Of a DNA stretch of 64,000 nt, positions 26,346 through 40,162 are shown piece after piece (position 1 is the stretch's first letter; each line of letters begins with the position of its first letter). Both the position numbers and the translations under genes were made by a program. The notes under the pieces are model-generated. The model was not told where the DNA came from. It saw only the letters and a list, made by a program, of their open reading frames with translations, and made no database searches. Source of the DNA: Brugia malayi (Eukaryota > Nematoda > Chromadorea > Rhabditida > Onchocercidae); the NCBI RefSeq assembly GCF_000002995.4, contig NW_025062476.1, positions 2,661,001-2,725,000 of the forward strand. The letters are read 5' to 3'.

Positions 26346-29300
26346 ATAAATCTTTAGCAGTGAAGAGACAAAAACACAACTGTAGCGTTATCCTTCGAGA
26401 ACCCTAAAAAAGATAACTTTTCGACAAAAACACATATATAAATGAGACTCTAAATTTAAACGTAAAACTGGGATATTGCAACTTTACAATAATTCGTAAA
26501 CATTTAGTAACTGACCGAATCAGTATTGAAAATTCCATGAGACTTCAATATTATATAATTAACATATTGATTACCTACCCTTATACTTAATACTCAAGAA
26601 TTTACATAAATGTTGAATAAAATTAACGCCGTGCCAATAAAGTACGAGCATCGATCTTTTTCTCTTAAAGACTTAATATATATAAATCTCAAAGTTAATT
26701 AATTTCGTTTTTAAAACTTTGTGATGTTTAAAAAGAAAGAATGAAGTACTTTTTCCCAACAAAATTAATCATTTCAAAAATGAATCTTTTTTTTTTTTGA
26801 AAACAGATGACTTAAAACATGTCATATTGATATTTAAAACACAAACTACAAAACGATTCCTTGATTACTCAAACATTACTACATGAAAGTGTTACTTACT
26901 ATGACGACTATGACAATTCACAACTACAAATTACTATAGCATAAGAATGACAGTTCACATTACTTTTCATGCGTCAACAATTCAAACAAATGATATTTGA
27001 ATTTTTTTTGGTCTTTTGAAATGCTGAAACCAAAATTGTAATCATAAAGTTTTTTTATTCCCAAGAGATAATAATAATAGCATAAAAATAATATGAAATA
27101 CTTTAGAAACGAATGATACAATAATAAAATTGATAAGAATTCGTGATAGATTATAATCTCGAAATTAAAATCGAGATTAAACATTTGCCTTATCATTTTG
27201 GAGAATTTCGGAGTTTGTTGATTTAACAATTTCAGAGTTTGTGGATGAATCGACAAATCGCAATACTGTCCAAAAGGTATCATCCAGTAATATTACCATC
27301 CTTCGATAGTTACTGTATGATTTTTTTGCTTACGAAATTTAAAAATGTTATCAAGTTTAACGAAAAATAGAAAAAAAAAATTAAAAAATGTAATTTCATC
27401 CCAAATATAAGTAATTAAGAAAATCATTCATTAAGTAATTAAGTTAAGAGAATCTTTCATTTAACCTTAATGTATCTAACAACTATTAGTACTAGGTCAG
27501 GTGACAATAATTGAAAATTAACAAAGCAAAGAAGAAATTATTTAACTTTTAAAGCAAAAAAATAGGAAAAGACGTAGAGTATTACAATTAGTGAGAGGGA
27601 GAAAGAGAGAGGGAAAGAGACAATGGAATTTGAGGATGCAGAATGAAAAAATCTGTGAGAGAGTCTTTAGCCATAAACTGAAAAAGCAGCAAGAGCAGAC
27701 GTGCAAACGGCAAATGTACGAGGCGGCCGTGTTTCTCAAATCGTGCAAATTGATGGATCACGTGACGGAAGTGCTGTGCTGGTAGGCGTGGCGTACGTGT
27801 TTACAGTTAGTTACTTATGGTTGGATTGCTTTGATATCTTCCTTTGAAAACATTGAAAACATGGACGTGGAATATGGAATGGAAGTGAGAGAAGTTGGAA
27901 TATTATCGATTGAAGTTTGTTTTAAATTAATTGTTGCTTGTATTTGTTGAAATAATAAAATTTCAAAAAACAATTCAAAATTCTACCCAAAAGAATTGAA
28001 TTTAAAAATTCAATACTAAAATGAAAAAAAAAAAAAAAAGAAAAACATTTTTCAAACATTGACACTCTAGATTTCTATTAGCCTCTATGAGAATTTCTGA
28101 ATTTAAAAAATTTTTAAAATTGAGCAATAATTTCAAAATTCTACAAAACTTCCAAAAATTATGAATTTAGACTGAGAAAGGAAATTTGTCAGTAAAAGAA
28201 AGTATTGAGATGATTCACCTGAAATCAACCTGAAATGGATTTGAATATTAAAAAAACATTACCTTTGCTATGTTGTAGTTAAAATTTTTTAAATTTAAAG
28301 AAAAGATTTAAATTTTAAAAACATTTATCCATTCCGCGCTATATGCTAATTTTTACTTTTATTAAAGTGGGCAAATTAGGAACTCAATTATATAGTATAT
28401 ATATGATTGTTTCATTCAGTGTCAAAGGTCAAACGGTAAATTATTGCTCAAGCACATAGTTGATTACACTTATGAGCGTTGATAGCAAAATATTTGTCAC
28501 AAAGATTGTCATTGATCAGCAAAACGGAACTACAAACTTTTTTGTTATGTTATTACAATGTTAATTTTTTTCTAGGAAAGATGGAATTATAAGAAGAAAG
28601 AAAGAAAAGAAAATTGTTTAAAGTATCACCCAAAAAGTCAAAAGTTATGATTATTGGTGGGTGGTAAGTGCAAGAGTTTAATAGTTGAGTACGATCGTTT
28701 TGGTAATGTGAAAGTTTGATTTTAAAGAATGATATGACAGTAATGATGATTGTGAATCAATGATAATAATAAGTCAAGTTGTTGAATTAGATATTTATTT
28801 TTAAGATGAATTTTTAAGAAAGAAAACTAAGTGTATTACACTTGGATCATTGATGAATTCAATATTTTTGAATCCAGAAAAAATATAAATAGTTTTTTGA
28901 AGAAATTTAGAAAATACAAACTATTTTTATAGAATTATTTATCAATTAATGAAAAGATGATAAGATAAGAATCATTTCATCAAGTGATCAATTTGACTTA
29001 CGACGCACAACATCAATAAAATTAATAAATTTTTGATAAAATTTCAGTATTTATATTTCTATTTCAATACTGAGCAAAATTATTACTTACTAAATTTCTT
29101 TCAATTTCTTATGCATAACATTTTAAAACTAATTGCTTATACATTATTGTCCAACATATTTATACTATCTTTTATAAATTTATTATATTTGTTATTTATT
29201 TGTAGACATTGCCATATTTGTTTTATTTTATTTCATTCGCTCCATAATGATAATAATTGCTAATTTTTCATTTTCGAATATTTATAATTTACCTTTCATT

Positions 29301-30073
29301 TAATTTCTACTTTTATCAAACTACTTGACAAAAATATTCATTTGACCATAATGTAAAAAAAGCTTATTTTATTTGAGAGTGAAAAACACAGACCGAATAA
29401 ATTTTTATTCAATTTTAATTAATTCATTCATACATTTCGATCATTTTAACCACTTTATTGTTACATTATTTTACAATTGATAAGATATCAAAAGGCAAAC
29501 ATTTTTATCGTTATCATTTCTATTAAGCATAAAGTTAATCACCAAAAATGAAAATTTGATTAGCAAATGTGTATGGAAGATGTAAATAAAGGCTTCGAAT
29601 TGGTACAAATAACTAATGAACAATTTATAGCATCGCTGCATTAATCAAAAATAACATAAAATTAAATTTGCCGATAAAATTTATGAAAAAATTTAATTAA
29701 TTGAATTGTTGGAGTGAGTTGAAAATTTCCTTTGAAATTGCTAATTTATGTTTGTTTGCTTTCATATGAATGTGTTTTCATGTGTTCTTTGTTGCAATAA
29801 CAGTTTTGTCTTTCATTTGGTCGAGTTTATACTTCAGGTATTATCGTTTTAAAATAATTCCATTATGAGAATATTGTAATTCTTCCTAAATATTAATTGA
29901 GTTTAATTACGATGAAATAAAATAATACTAACTGCGAACAGGTAATAATTTTAGGTTATTTATAATTTGAACTTAAGTAATATTTGAAAATTAGCAAATT
30001 AATTACTCATAAAATAATTTAAATACTGAAATTAATTTGTTAATTACCTCTCTTTAGGTTTCTTTTGACAAAG
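26346..30073. other. intergenic region between copine and thiolase genes
   Basis: No full gene could be built in these 3.7 kb. They should contain the thiolase promoter and 5'UTR and the copine 3'UTR. The only compositionally distinct part is about 27590-27800, which is rich in G and C and purine-biased (GAGAGGGAGAAAGAGAGAGGG). It contains TCACGTGA, ACGGAAGTG and GCGTACGT motifs and a 49-codon ATG frame, 27636-27785, on the + strand. Confidence 0.55.
27590..27800. promoter_or_regulatory. GC-rich candidate promoter or small gene
   Basis: This island contrasts sharply with its surroundings. It carries a GA-rich tract, GGCGGCCGTG, the E-box palindrome TCACGTGA (27758-27765), an overlapping ETS-like ACGGAAGTG (27765-27773) and GGCGTGGCGTACGTG. 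On the + strand ATG 27636 opens 49 codons with coding-like content (for example QMYEAAVFLKSCKLMDH). It could be the thiolase promoter about 1.4 kb upstream of that ATG, or a small unannotated exon. The sequence alone does not decide. Confidence 0.3.
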
Positions 30074-33000
30074 TCATGAAATAGCTAATTGTCTTCTCAA
30101 AATTCGTCTTGGATATCGCTGGGGAGGATATTTCGATGAATGATGATCAGTTATTAAATTTAATTCATCATCCATATCATTTATTAATGATTGCGAGCGA
30201 AATATTGCTGTAAAGTATCTTTTAAATTTTTTTTTTTAAAGAAGAAAAATTTTAAACTGTTTAACTAAGTTAATTCCTGAAAATAACTGGAAAATTTGAT
30301 TTCCGTTCAACTAAATGTATCAAAAAAAAAAAAAAGAAAGGATGAAATTTTAGGAAGTATATTTGTGAAAAGAAAAGAGATTGATTAACATCATTTCAAA
30401 AATTTCTACACCTTTAATATTTTGTTCTAATAATTTTTGAACACTTACGTGGTATAGTTGAATACTTACGTGGTGTAGTTGACGTGATACACTTGATACG
30501 ATTCTGTTCCTTTTTATCACGGTATAACTGTTCCTCATATCGTGATGGTCGATGTGGGATTAAACATGATGAATGGAAAACTGATGATCGATTGATCTAA
30601 AAATTAATTTTTCTTTTTTTTTTGTTACAAAATTTTGGTTTAATTTGATACGACAATTTGACACTTTAAAATTTTATGTACAAAAAAATTAAAAAATTAT
30701 TGACGGACCTGTATCGGTGGTTTTGCAGCAATATTATTTTTATGCATATAAGTTATCAAATGCCATGGAACATTACGTAGAGCTCTCTCAGCTATTCGTT
30801 TTGCATTTTGCTTTGGTGTTGCTTCATTTATCATTATCGAATTTAAATCGATAAACTATAATTTAATTTAAATCAAAATTGAAAAAAAAAATTTACAGTC
30901 AATAAAAATTTATTTGCAATCTAAAAAATCATTTAGTATAAAAAGTTGAGAAGAATAAATAAAAGAGAATTGCCTTTATAAAATTTCGATATTAGTAAAA
31001 ATTTTGATTTTTCATTTTATATTTGAATTTTAACGTATTCTATTACTTTATCAGTAATCACATCCATTTTATGTAATTTATATTGCAACAAATAATTTGT
31101 TGCAAATTTAATGCATTAAATTATTTCATTAATTTGCTCAGCAAATGATAAGCAAAGAAAAAAAATAATAAATTTAGAAATAAATTTTTTAAGAAACCTC
31201 AACAAAATCAGAATTCAATGATACATCATCACCCGGTAGTTCACTTTTCTTAGAAATTGTGACACTGTTAAATGTATTCAATTCTGTCACTCTTCTTCCC
31301 AAAAATATAATCGAAATTGGCGCTTTTGTCATATTTCTTACAGCATTCATCATTTTTTCGGAATTAACAATTGAACTGCTCGATGCAAAAATGAGCAAAA
31401 GGAAATAATGCAATCCAAGTTTACCTTCATTTTGCGCCATTCTAAAAGTTAGAATTCATTGAAATTATTTGAAATAATTTGAAGTAAATTTTATTTGAAA
31501 TAAATTTCAAACCATTTTACATATTTTGTGACTTTTTTTTTTTCTTTCTTATTTCTAACTGATTATTAAATAAATTTTTGTTCGGTTTTAAATAAATTCA
31601 AATAAATGTCAATAAATTTATTTCATAGAGACATACTTAGCTACAGCATTAACAACAAGTGAATATTCGGCTCGATCACTAGGCATCACTTTTCGTCTAG
31701 CATTTTTGTATGCTTCCAACACTCTGTCAATACCTCGACAATACGGTTTTGATTCGAAATTCTACAAATAACAAGTAAAAATTGAGTTATAACTTAATTT
31801 GAAATTTAATTCTAAGTTTTTAAAAAGCTTTGAGCCATCGCTCCTCAATAAATGACAGAAATAATAATAATTGTTAATAATAATTAAGTATTTAATTTCT
31901 TATTTTCATACATTCTTGCATATTACATAATTTTCATCACAAATTTTTCTAATTCTTTGCTAATATTTATAAATTCATTTCATTGATGAGTACAACTAAA
32001 CACATAATTAAGTATTTGATTTCAATTACTAATTTGACAAAGTTATTGTAATACTTGCAATATTATAATTATAACTAGTAAACTGATAAATCAGTAATTA
32101 GCATAGTACTATTTATTTTAGAATTTTAATATTCATTTTAAGTTGGTAATGAAAGCTCAGCAATCAAAGATAGAATTAAATATTAATGAATGCTAACCAA
32201 ATGAAAAACTTGAGAATTATTTAATGCTGATGGAATTTTAGCACCAAGACCAAATGCCGGAAACATTTTACTTCTATAAAATTAAATTTGTTGATATTAG
32301 AAATAAAATTAAGTTTAAAATAAAAGTAAATCTCTATGATTGATAGAATTAAAAAGCAATTTAAAATAGCAATAAATAAAAACTTTTTAGAGTTTATTGG
32401 AAAAATTCATTTATTTTAGCTATTAAATTTTTCATCAAAATTGTTTGTAAAAAAAAAAAAAAAAAAAAAGAAACTAATTTAAATATTATAAATGCATACG
32501 AGTTGTAGTCTCGAATAATACCAGCGATACCTTTAATAGCACAATGGAAATCATTGTCAAATATATGTGTATCGTTCAGTTTGTTCACAGTTAAATTAGT
32601 TGAAAAATCCACTGCTATCGCAAGATGAAGTTGAGTTCTGGATGAATTTAAAAGTTTTCATTTTGTGAAATGAAAAATGATAGACAACAAAAACAATTAA
32701 TTACTATTAATGATAGATAACAAAAGAATTAATTACTTGAAATGAAAAATGATAGACAACAAAAATAATTAATTACTATTAATGATAGACAACAAAAGAA
32801 TTAATTACTTTAATAATTAATTACCATTAATGCTACTAATTAATTTGTACTGTGACTTTTAATTCGATAAGATAATCTCAAATGATTTTTGGTAATTTCG
32901 AAATAATAATAAGAACAATAATTGATTTATATTTTTACTATAAAGTATTAAATTTGATAAGGATGGATCTAGATTTAAATTTTTCAATTGAAAAAATTTA

Positions 33001-36000
33001 ACAACTGACCCACTGGTGATATAGTCCAAAAAGGTGTAAAATGATACATCGCTAAATTTAATCAATTCCATTGTTCCACTTTTTAAATATCCTTTTTTTG
33101 ACTTTTTTTTAGGATTAATTAAACTGTAAACATTTTCCTCGCCTGGACCATATTTCATTTTTGCATATGTTGTTAAAAAAGAACCAATTAGGCCGATTTT
33201 ATTCATTTCATCGCGATACATAACAGATACTTCTAGCAATCTGAAAGGATTAATTTCGATTAAAAATATCTTTTCAAATTAATTAAAATATCTTTTATTA
33301 GTTTTAAATTACATTTTAATATTTGAAAGGTAATATAAAATAATTTGTAAAAAATTTGTGTAAATTTATTCGCTTAACTTAATTTTGTTTTTTTCATAAT
33401 TTTTATAATGTGAAGATGAAGTGATAAGAAATGATATGTTCGTGATAAAATAACTATAATTGAATAAATCAAAATGATTTCATCAAGAGGTGAGCACACA
33501 AAAAATGTGAAAAAAGGGTGACATTTACTTTTATTTGATTACAAAGATTTTATTTTATCAAATTTTAATTAAATTAAAATGAAACTTTAATTAAATTAAA
33601 AAAATGAAATAGAGCAAAATGTTCTATAATAGTAAAATAATTTAATTTAAACATTTAACAGAGACAAAATTAATAAGATTTAAAAAAAAAAAAAATAAAC
33701 AAACCTGTTTCTATTATCAGCAATTTTCCTCAAATGTAAATTAAATGGTCGCCAAATAGGATGAGAATGTTCTCGTATATGTTCGCTTCGATACAACTCC
33801 GTTTTTGTTTTATCATTTTCTATTTTATATATCTGAGAGAATAAAAAAATTTGCAAGAAAAAATTTATTCTTACTTATCTAATAAGTAAAATATCAAAAT
33901 AAGTAGGTTAATTAAAAAAAAAAAAAAAAAAAAAAAAGAATTGCAATATTACAGGTGCTGGTTTTTCAGGGTTTGAGTGGTACTTAAAAAGATTGGATCA
34001 GATTAAATCGAACTATTAGTTTAAACTAAAAATTATTCGACAGGTAGCCTGAAATATACCAAATATCGTTTTGATTACCTTTTATCAGGTGTTAAGTTTT
34101 GTTATCGACTGCTATGCAAAAATATATTTTTTTACCTGGATGATTCTATTGAGAGGTAATTCTTGGATAATCATTAAATGTACTACTACTTACTGCAAAG
34201 AAAACTGATGTTTCATCGAAAAATTTGTCCTTTTTTTGTAAATTTTTCCCGGAAAATTGCAATATTACAGGTGCTGGTTTTTCAGGTAAACGAGCAGAGA
34301 CAAGAATCCAACCACAATATGATTGTTGTGGTACCGCATCAAGTTGACTGATTGATGATGTTTTTGCACTGAAAATTGATTGTTATTTTAAATTGTACTG
34401 TAAAATATAAAATAAGATATATAAAATATAAAAAAAAAATAACATATAAAAAATATAAAGCTAAAGCAAACAAAAAAATGGAATTTTTTTATTTGGTACT
34501 CATAAGAGTAATATTAGGTATCAATTTACTTTTCAAATTAATTAAAAAAATTACCTTAGCGGTAACTGAAGTTGTGTACCAAATGCGCCAATTAACTCAT
34601 CGAGTTTGAATATGGAACTACCAATGACATTACCAATTGTATTTTTATGTGAAGTATCTATCGAAAAATCTCTTCTACAAAAAAAAAAAAAAAAAAAAAA
34701 AACTTTAAAATTTATGAATCCATGATAATAAAACAATAATATTACAATCACTCTTTATCTAATTCTATTTATAATTCTGTCACTGTCAGTATTTAATCCC
34801 GCGACATCTCATTCATATCAATTGTATTCAGGATTTTTTCCCGCGGTGATCATTACCTACTAAACTTACTTTACAAGTACTTAAGTTACAGTTTTCCGAT
34901 CAAATATACAAAATGTCACCAAGTTCATATCATTAGGATTTAACGATTAATAGCACCAATGCACTTTCGGATAAAATTAGATAAAAAGTTCATTCATTTG
35001 AAATTCTCTTACTGAAAAGTCAAATTAGTGATTATGAAAATTTCCGTATTAATAATTATTTAATCGGAAGGAAAAATTCAAGTTATAACTTTAAAATTAA
35101 ACCTTTATAAAAATATTTATGTAAATATGCAAATTAAAAGCTTACATTTCAATTTTCATTAGCTGTACTCTTTCAAAGAGATAGTCAACAGTAAAGGACA
35201 TATTAAAAGAAATATGATTAGAGCATAGCAATTCTGGTTCGCTTGTTGAATGCTGAAAATAAATTCGAGATTAAATTCGAGACCTATATTAATTAAAATT
35301 TAAACAAGTCGAAATATTAATTTTGTAAATTTCAGATTTTAAAAATATAATTAACTGTAATATAAGCAATGATTGTGTATAATAAAAAATATCTCAGTGA
35401 TTTTTCAATTTTGCTTAATCTGTGAAAAAAATATTTTCAAAATTTTATTTAATTGTGAAAAATCCAAACAAATGATACGAATTTAGAGTAACTTTTAGAA
35501 TAAATCATAAAGTAAAGTAAGTCAAAAGTTATTGTTATTTCATTTCTTTTTTCATATAGCATTTGTGAACTTTGCTCTGTACATTTTGTATTATTATAAT
35601 AGCAATGACAATAGTTAGTATTAAATAATCCAAACTAAAAGAAACACATTATACATTTAAAATTTTTTTTTTTTTTTGTTGAAATTAAATTTAAAATTAA
35701 ATATTGAAATGGTTGCTAAGTTAGACTTAAAAAAAACAAACCAACAGCCATGTTTTCTCGTTTTCATTATCATTTTCATAAAGGACACTGAAGACATAGC
35801 TATTGCTTGATGTGGTAAATCTATCAGTAAAATTTCTAAAAAGCGCAAAAAAAAAAAAAAAAATCATTTGATAACGATTATAAGAAAAATAATTAAAGTA
35901 ATGAAATTTTGAAAAAAAAAAAATTTCTGATAAATTTGTTAAATAATTTAATTCTGATAAATAATTTAGGAAATTTATTTTAATTTCAAAGTGGCGCTAT

Positions 36001-36091
36001 TGTTACACTTAAGAAAAATTTTGTTTGATGCAAAAATTGTTGAAAATTGAATGTATTCTTTAAAATGTACATTAATTAAACATAAATTTTT

Positions 36092-36134
<43 letters not shown>

Positions 36135-38903
36135 CGGTAAAGGGACAAACAAATATTATTTAAAATAAGAAAATTGGAAGAACTTGCCGAAGTTCAACGA
36201 TAATCTCAATTTTTTCTTCATAATTGCAAAAAAGTTTCCGATGAACAACTGAATCACTTGCTGAGCGATTACGCCTAAAAGTTTACGAAAAAGAAAATTA
36301 ATTATAATTAAATTAACAATTTGAAAATTATTAAAAATGAATAAAATTAAGTTAAGGAGGAATAATTTTTTCCACATAATGCAATACTTTTAGTTGGTGC
36401 AATTTTAGTTATTATTGTTAGCTTACTTTAAAAAAGTAACTAATTTCAAGAAAATTGCTTTTTTAAAATTGTCTGCTTGTTATCAGTCAAAGAATTAAAA
36501 AGTTACCCTCCCGAAAAAAAAAAAAAAAAAAGAAAAAATTAAATTCATTATTATTAATATGAATTACTATTAGGAATAACAACTATAAGTCTTATAACTA
36601 TAATAACATTTTTATAACTCTAATTACTACTATTTATAGTTTTAGAATTGACCATCACTAATATCTGAATCGTTTTGAAAAATTTTTACTCATTTCTTTT
36701 TATTTTTTTTCAAAGCTATAAAATTGATAAGCATAATTCAAGCATTTCAACTGGCAGTAAACAACAGTATGCTAATATAAATACGTAGAAGTACCATGCT
36801 GTTTTTAATTTGTTATATTATTCAATTCAAATTATAGCTTATATTTGTCGATCAATCATTCATTTTAAATTTTTATTATTTCCTTTTACTTTAACTAAAA
36901 TTAGCTCAGCAGGACTAACTTATAAATGTCGTAGTAATCATAAGGAGAATGAAAATAAAACGTTGCAGTTTAGTAATCATTTTGTTTACTCTTTCACCTT
37001 CTCTCTTGTTTACTCTTTCACCTCCTCTCTTGTTTACTCTTTCATCTTCTCTCTTGTTTACTCTTTCACCTCCTCTCTTGTTTACTCTTTCATCTTCTCT
37101 CTTATTTACTTTTTCACCTTCTCTTCGGTTTAGATATCAGGAAAATTCCGCATTTAGGTATTTCTGATACTTTAACTTTATAATTAAACGGTATTTAATG
37201 ATAAATTATCATACGTGAAGAGAAATGGGAATAAAAAAAAAAAAAAAATTTTACCGCATGTTTTAACAAATTGAAATATTTGAAAAGAAAATGTTTATAT
37301 TGAAGTGCTATATCGCATTTTCAAATGTCTATGATTACTGATAAATAATAAATTTAATGAATTTATCAATATCAAATATCAATTGCTATTAAAATTTATA
37401 TGAATGAATGCAATGACTGATTCAATTTTTTTTTTTTTTTCTTCATTCTGTCTAAGAAATATTTCTTAAATGAAAACATCGTTTATTTTCGAAATTCTAA
37501 AACAACAAAATGTATTTAAAAATTAATGAAATATGAGTAATATGAAATTTGCAACTGTCATTATTTGAAAAGAAAAATGTTTTAAAGAAAAAGAAAATTG
37601 CACCCCCCTTTGTATTTAGTAAGTTTCATTTTTCATCTCCAATATAGAATTAATTTTAATATGCGTTCAAAAAGGTCAAAAAAAAAAAAAAATTGTTTGT
37701 GGCATTAAAAGCTATAAATTAAATTTGAAATGAATTAAGCAAAAAAAAAAAAAAAAAGGAAAACTAAATATAATAATCAATAATAAATATCCATGAATAA
37801 CTTTGAAAAAATTATTATTTTTTTTTTTTTTTCAAAATATGTCAATTTTATTTACATATTAATTCATTGGCTTATAATGTTTACATATAAAACAATTTGA
37901 TTTGAATAATTTTTTTTTAATATAATATCGATAAATCATATTTCTTCTCTTGATTACATGTATCTTTGATGCAAATTAATATTTACCGATGAAAATGCAC
38001 CAAAGGAAAAATATTATATAAAATTAATTGTGTATGTAATTATATATGGAAATAAGAAAAAGTTTGATTTAAATATTTAGCTAAGTGTTTAATTTTAACA
38101 GTTGTACATAACTCTAAATTTTATGGTTTTTAACTTATTTAAATATGTGTAATGATAATTAATACTACAATAAACAAGAAAATATTAATTTTATATTTTG
38201 TGTTTCGTAAACTAAAATTTTTTTATTTTAATATTACGGAAAAAAAAATTTATTAAAATAAAATGAAAAGCACTTTTTCGTAATAAATTATTTTATAATT
38301 ATATTAATAATTATTTCGTACAATTAATGTTATCCTTTGAATAGCATTATTTCAATCTCTTAATTGAAATCTTTTAATTTTCTCAACGGTACATTAATTA
38401 ATTCCTTTATAATATTCATCAGCATTTCAAGTATTGCAAGGAGAATAGAAGAAAGGAAGCAATTAAATTTGATTGGCATAAAATAAAATATGTGTAAAAG
38501 TTTCATCTTGTAAATTCGAATGTCAAAAAGATGCAAGAATAATATTTAAAGATTATTCTCCATCAATAATTTTCAGTGAAAAATAAAAATCAAAAATGAT
38601 TGCAATTAATACTCCAAAAACTAACTAGCTCTAATAAGCAGAGGAAAGTAAGGATAAAATAAAAATATACTTACCTTGATATCACTTCCTCGAGAAATTA
38701 ACATTGTATCATTACTGTTACTAGCTTTAATTTTCCACTTTGCAGGTATTTGAATAAATTACCTGTCAGTTTCTTTTCTCTCTATCAAAAAGAATGAAAG
38801 ATGAAAGAGAAATTTACCGTGATTTTAGTGCACTGATGAACCCAGTCTTAGTTGAACGTCGTCTGAATGCCAAATAACGACTACTAACTTGTGATAGATT
38901 CAT
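30074..38903 (-). CDS. copine-like protein (two C2 domains plus VWA), divergent
   Basis: Fifteen exons in phase give 672 residues: 38818-38903, 36188-36274, 35742-35835, 35146-35252, 34555-34674, 34194-34368, 33705-33832, 33010-33240, 32500-32637, 32198-32273, 31637-31761, 31198-31441, 30709-30855, 30470-30596 and 30074-30207. C2A lies at about 50-165 (IEIIVELR, FTVDYLFERVQLMKIEM) and C2B at about 185-320 (FSGKNLQKKDKFF, HPIWRPFNLHL). The copine/VWA core is at about 335-590 (SFYTFLDYITSG, KMFPAFGLGAKIP, NVPWHLITYM), followed by a basic tail. Copines are Ca2+-dependent membrane binders. Here the expected C2 SDP/PDP aspartates are missing (SSNSY, DETS). The VWA DxTxS motif reads DFSTN, and the TDG of loop 3 reads FAS. 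Intron 2 starts with GC. The penultimate exon has two donors 21 nt apart. Start: the first ATG in frame after TGA. Two short upstream ATGs exist. Confidence 0.88.
32667..32810. repeat. 72-bp tandem duplication in copine intron 8
   Basis: Two head-to-tail copies (32667-32738 and 32739-32810) both begin GAAATGAAAAATGATAGACA and end GAATTAATTACTT. They differ by only about two substitutions, so the duplication looks recent. Confidence 0.85.
33940..33970 (-). repeat. 31-bp copy of copine exon 6 sequence inside intron 6
   Basis: Positions 33940-33970 are identical to 34256-34286, which lies in coding exon 6 and encodes PEKPAPVILQ. The copy is in the same orientation, in the intron between exons 6 and 7, about 316 bp from the source. 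It is flanked on the left by a long A run. See the finding on this duplication. Confidence 0.85.
36983..37126. repeat. 24-bp tandem repeat, 6 copies
   Basis: Six 24-bp units of the type TGTTTACTCTTTCACCTTCT plus CTCT lie in copine intron 1. Alternate units carry CACCTC or CATCTT, suggesting a 48-bp higher-order period. Because 24 is a multiple of three, the repeat opens long Ser/Leu/Phe frames (for example FTLSPPLL). These are by-products, not genes. Confidence 0.9.
38675..38737 (-). other. cryptic exon-like segment in copine intron 1
   Basis: On the minus strand a 63-nt segment lies between an acceptor-like CTGCAAAG and a perfect donor AAG|GTAAGT. It is open only in the frame WKIKASNSNDTMLISRGSDIK. 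It starts and ends in phase 0, whereas exon 1 ends in phase 2 and joins exon 2 directly. It therefore cannot be a simple cassette of the main transcript. It could belong to an alternative 5' exon or be spurious. Confidence 0.25.
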
Positions 38904-39430
38904 TCTCTTTCATTAATTCATTGCTCCAATTATTTTCTCAATTAGTTTCTGAATATTAATTAGAAAAATATATAAAATTTACTATAAAAGTGATTATCAG
39001 ACGAAAAAAATTTGCCAAAAATAAATGAAAATATATTATATATATGCTTAATCTTAATATTAATGACTTTTTCGTTAAAAATAAGTTTCATAACAAGGAA
39101 AGCTTGAAGAGATTATGCAATTCTAATCTGAAAAGATCTTCAAAAATCTCAGATAGATTGCCAGATGAAATGTTTTGATGATTTGTTGATGATACAAATC
39201 TCGACAGATGCAATGAAAAGAAAAATAAAGTTTGCATAAAATTGCATCATGCTGGGAAAATAAATAATTGTATAATTAATTGGCAATGTTGTGAGTGCTA
39301 TATGATAATAATAAATATAACGATGAAGGACAGAAAGGTAGGAGGAGGACAAGAAAGTGGCTGTCACTTTGATTATCACATTTTAGAATGCAACAATGAC
39401 ATGACAACAAATATTACTACTTCTTTATTA

Positions 39431-40162
<732 letters not shown>

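Noticed and set aside
36810..37167. Two overlapping + strand frames with FTLSPPLL-type repeats
   Set aside because: They come from the 24-bp tandem repeat within copine intron 1, and the periodicity explains both frames.
38739..38760. Joining the 38675-38737 segment as copine exon 2
   Set aside because: Phases do not match exon 1 (phase 2), whereas exon 1 joins 36274 perfectly in frame.
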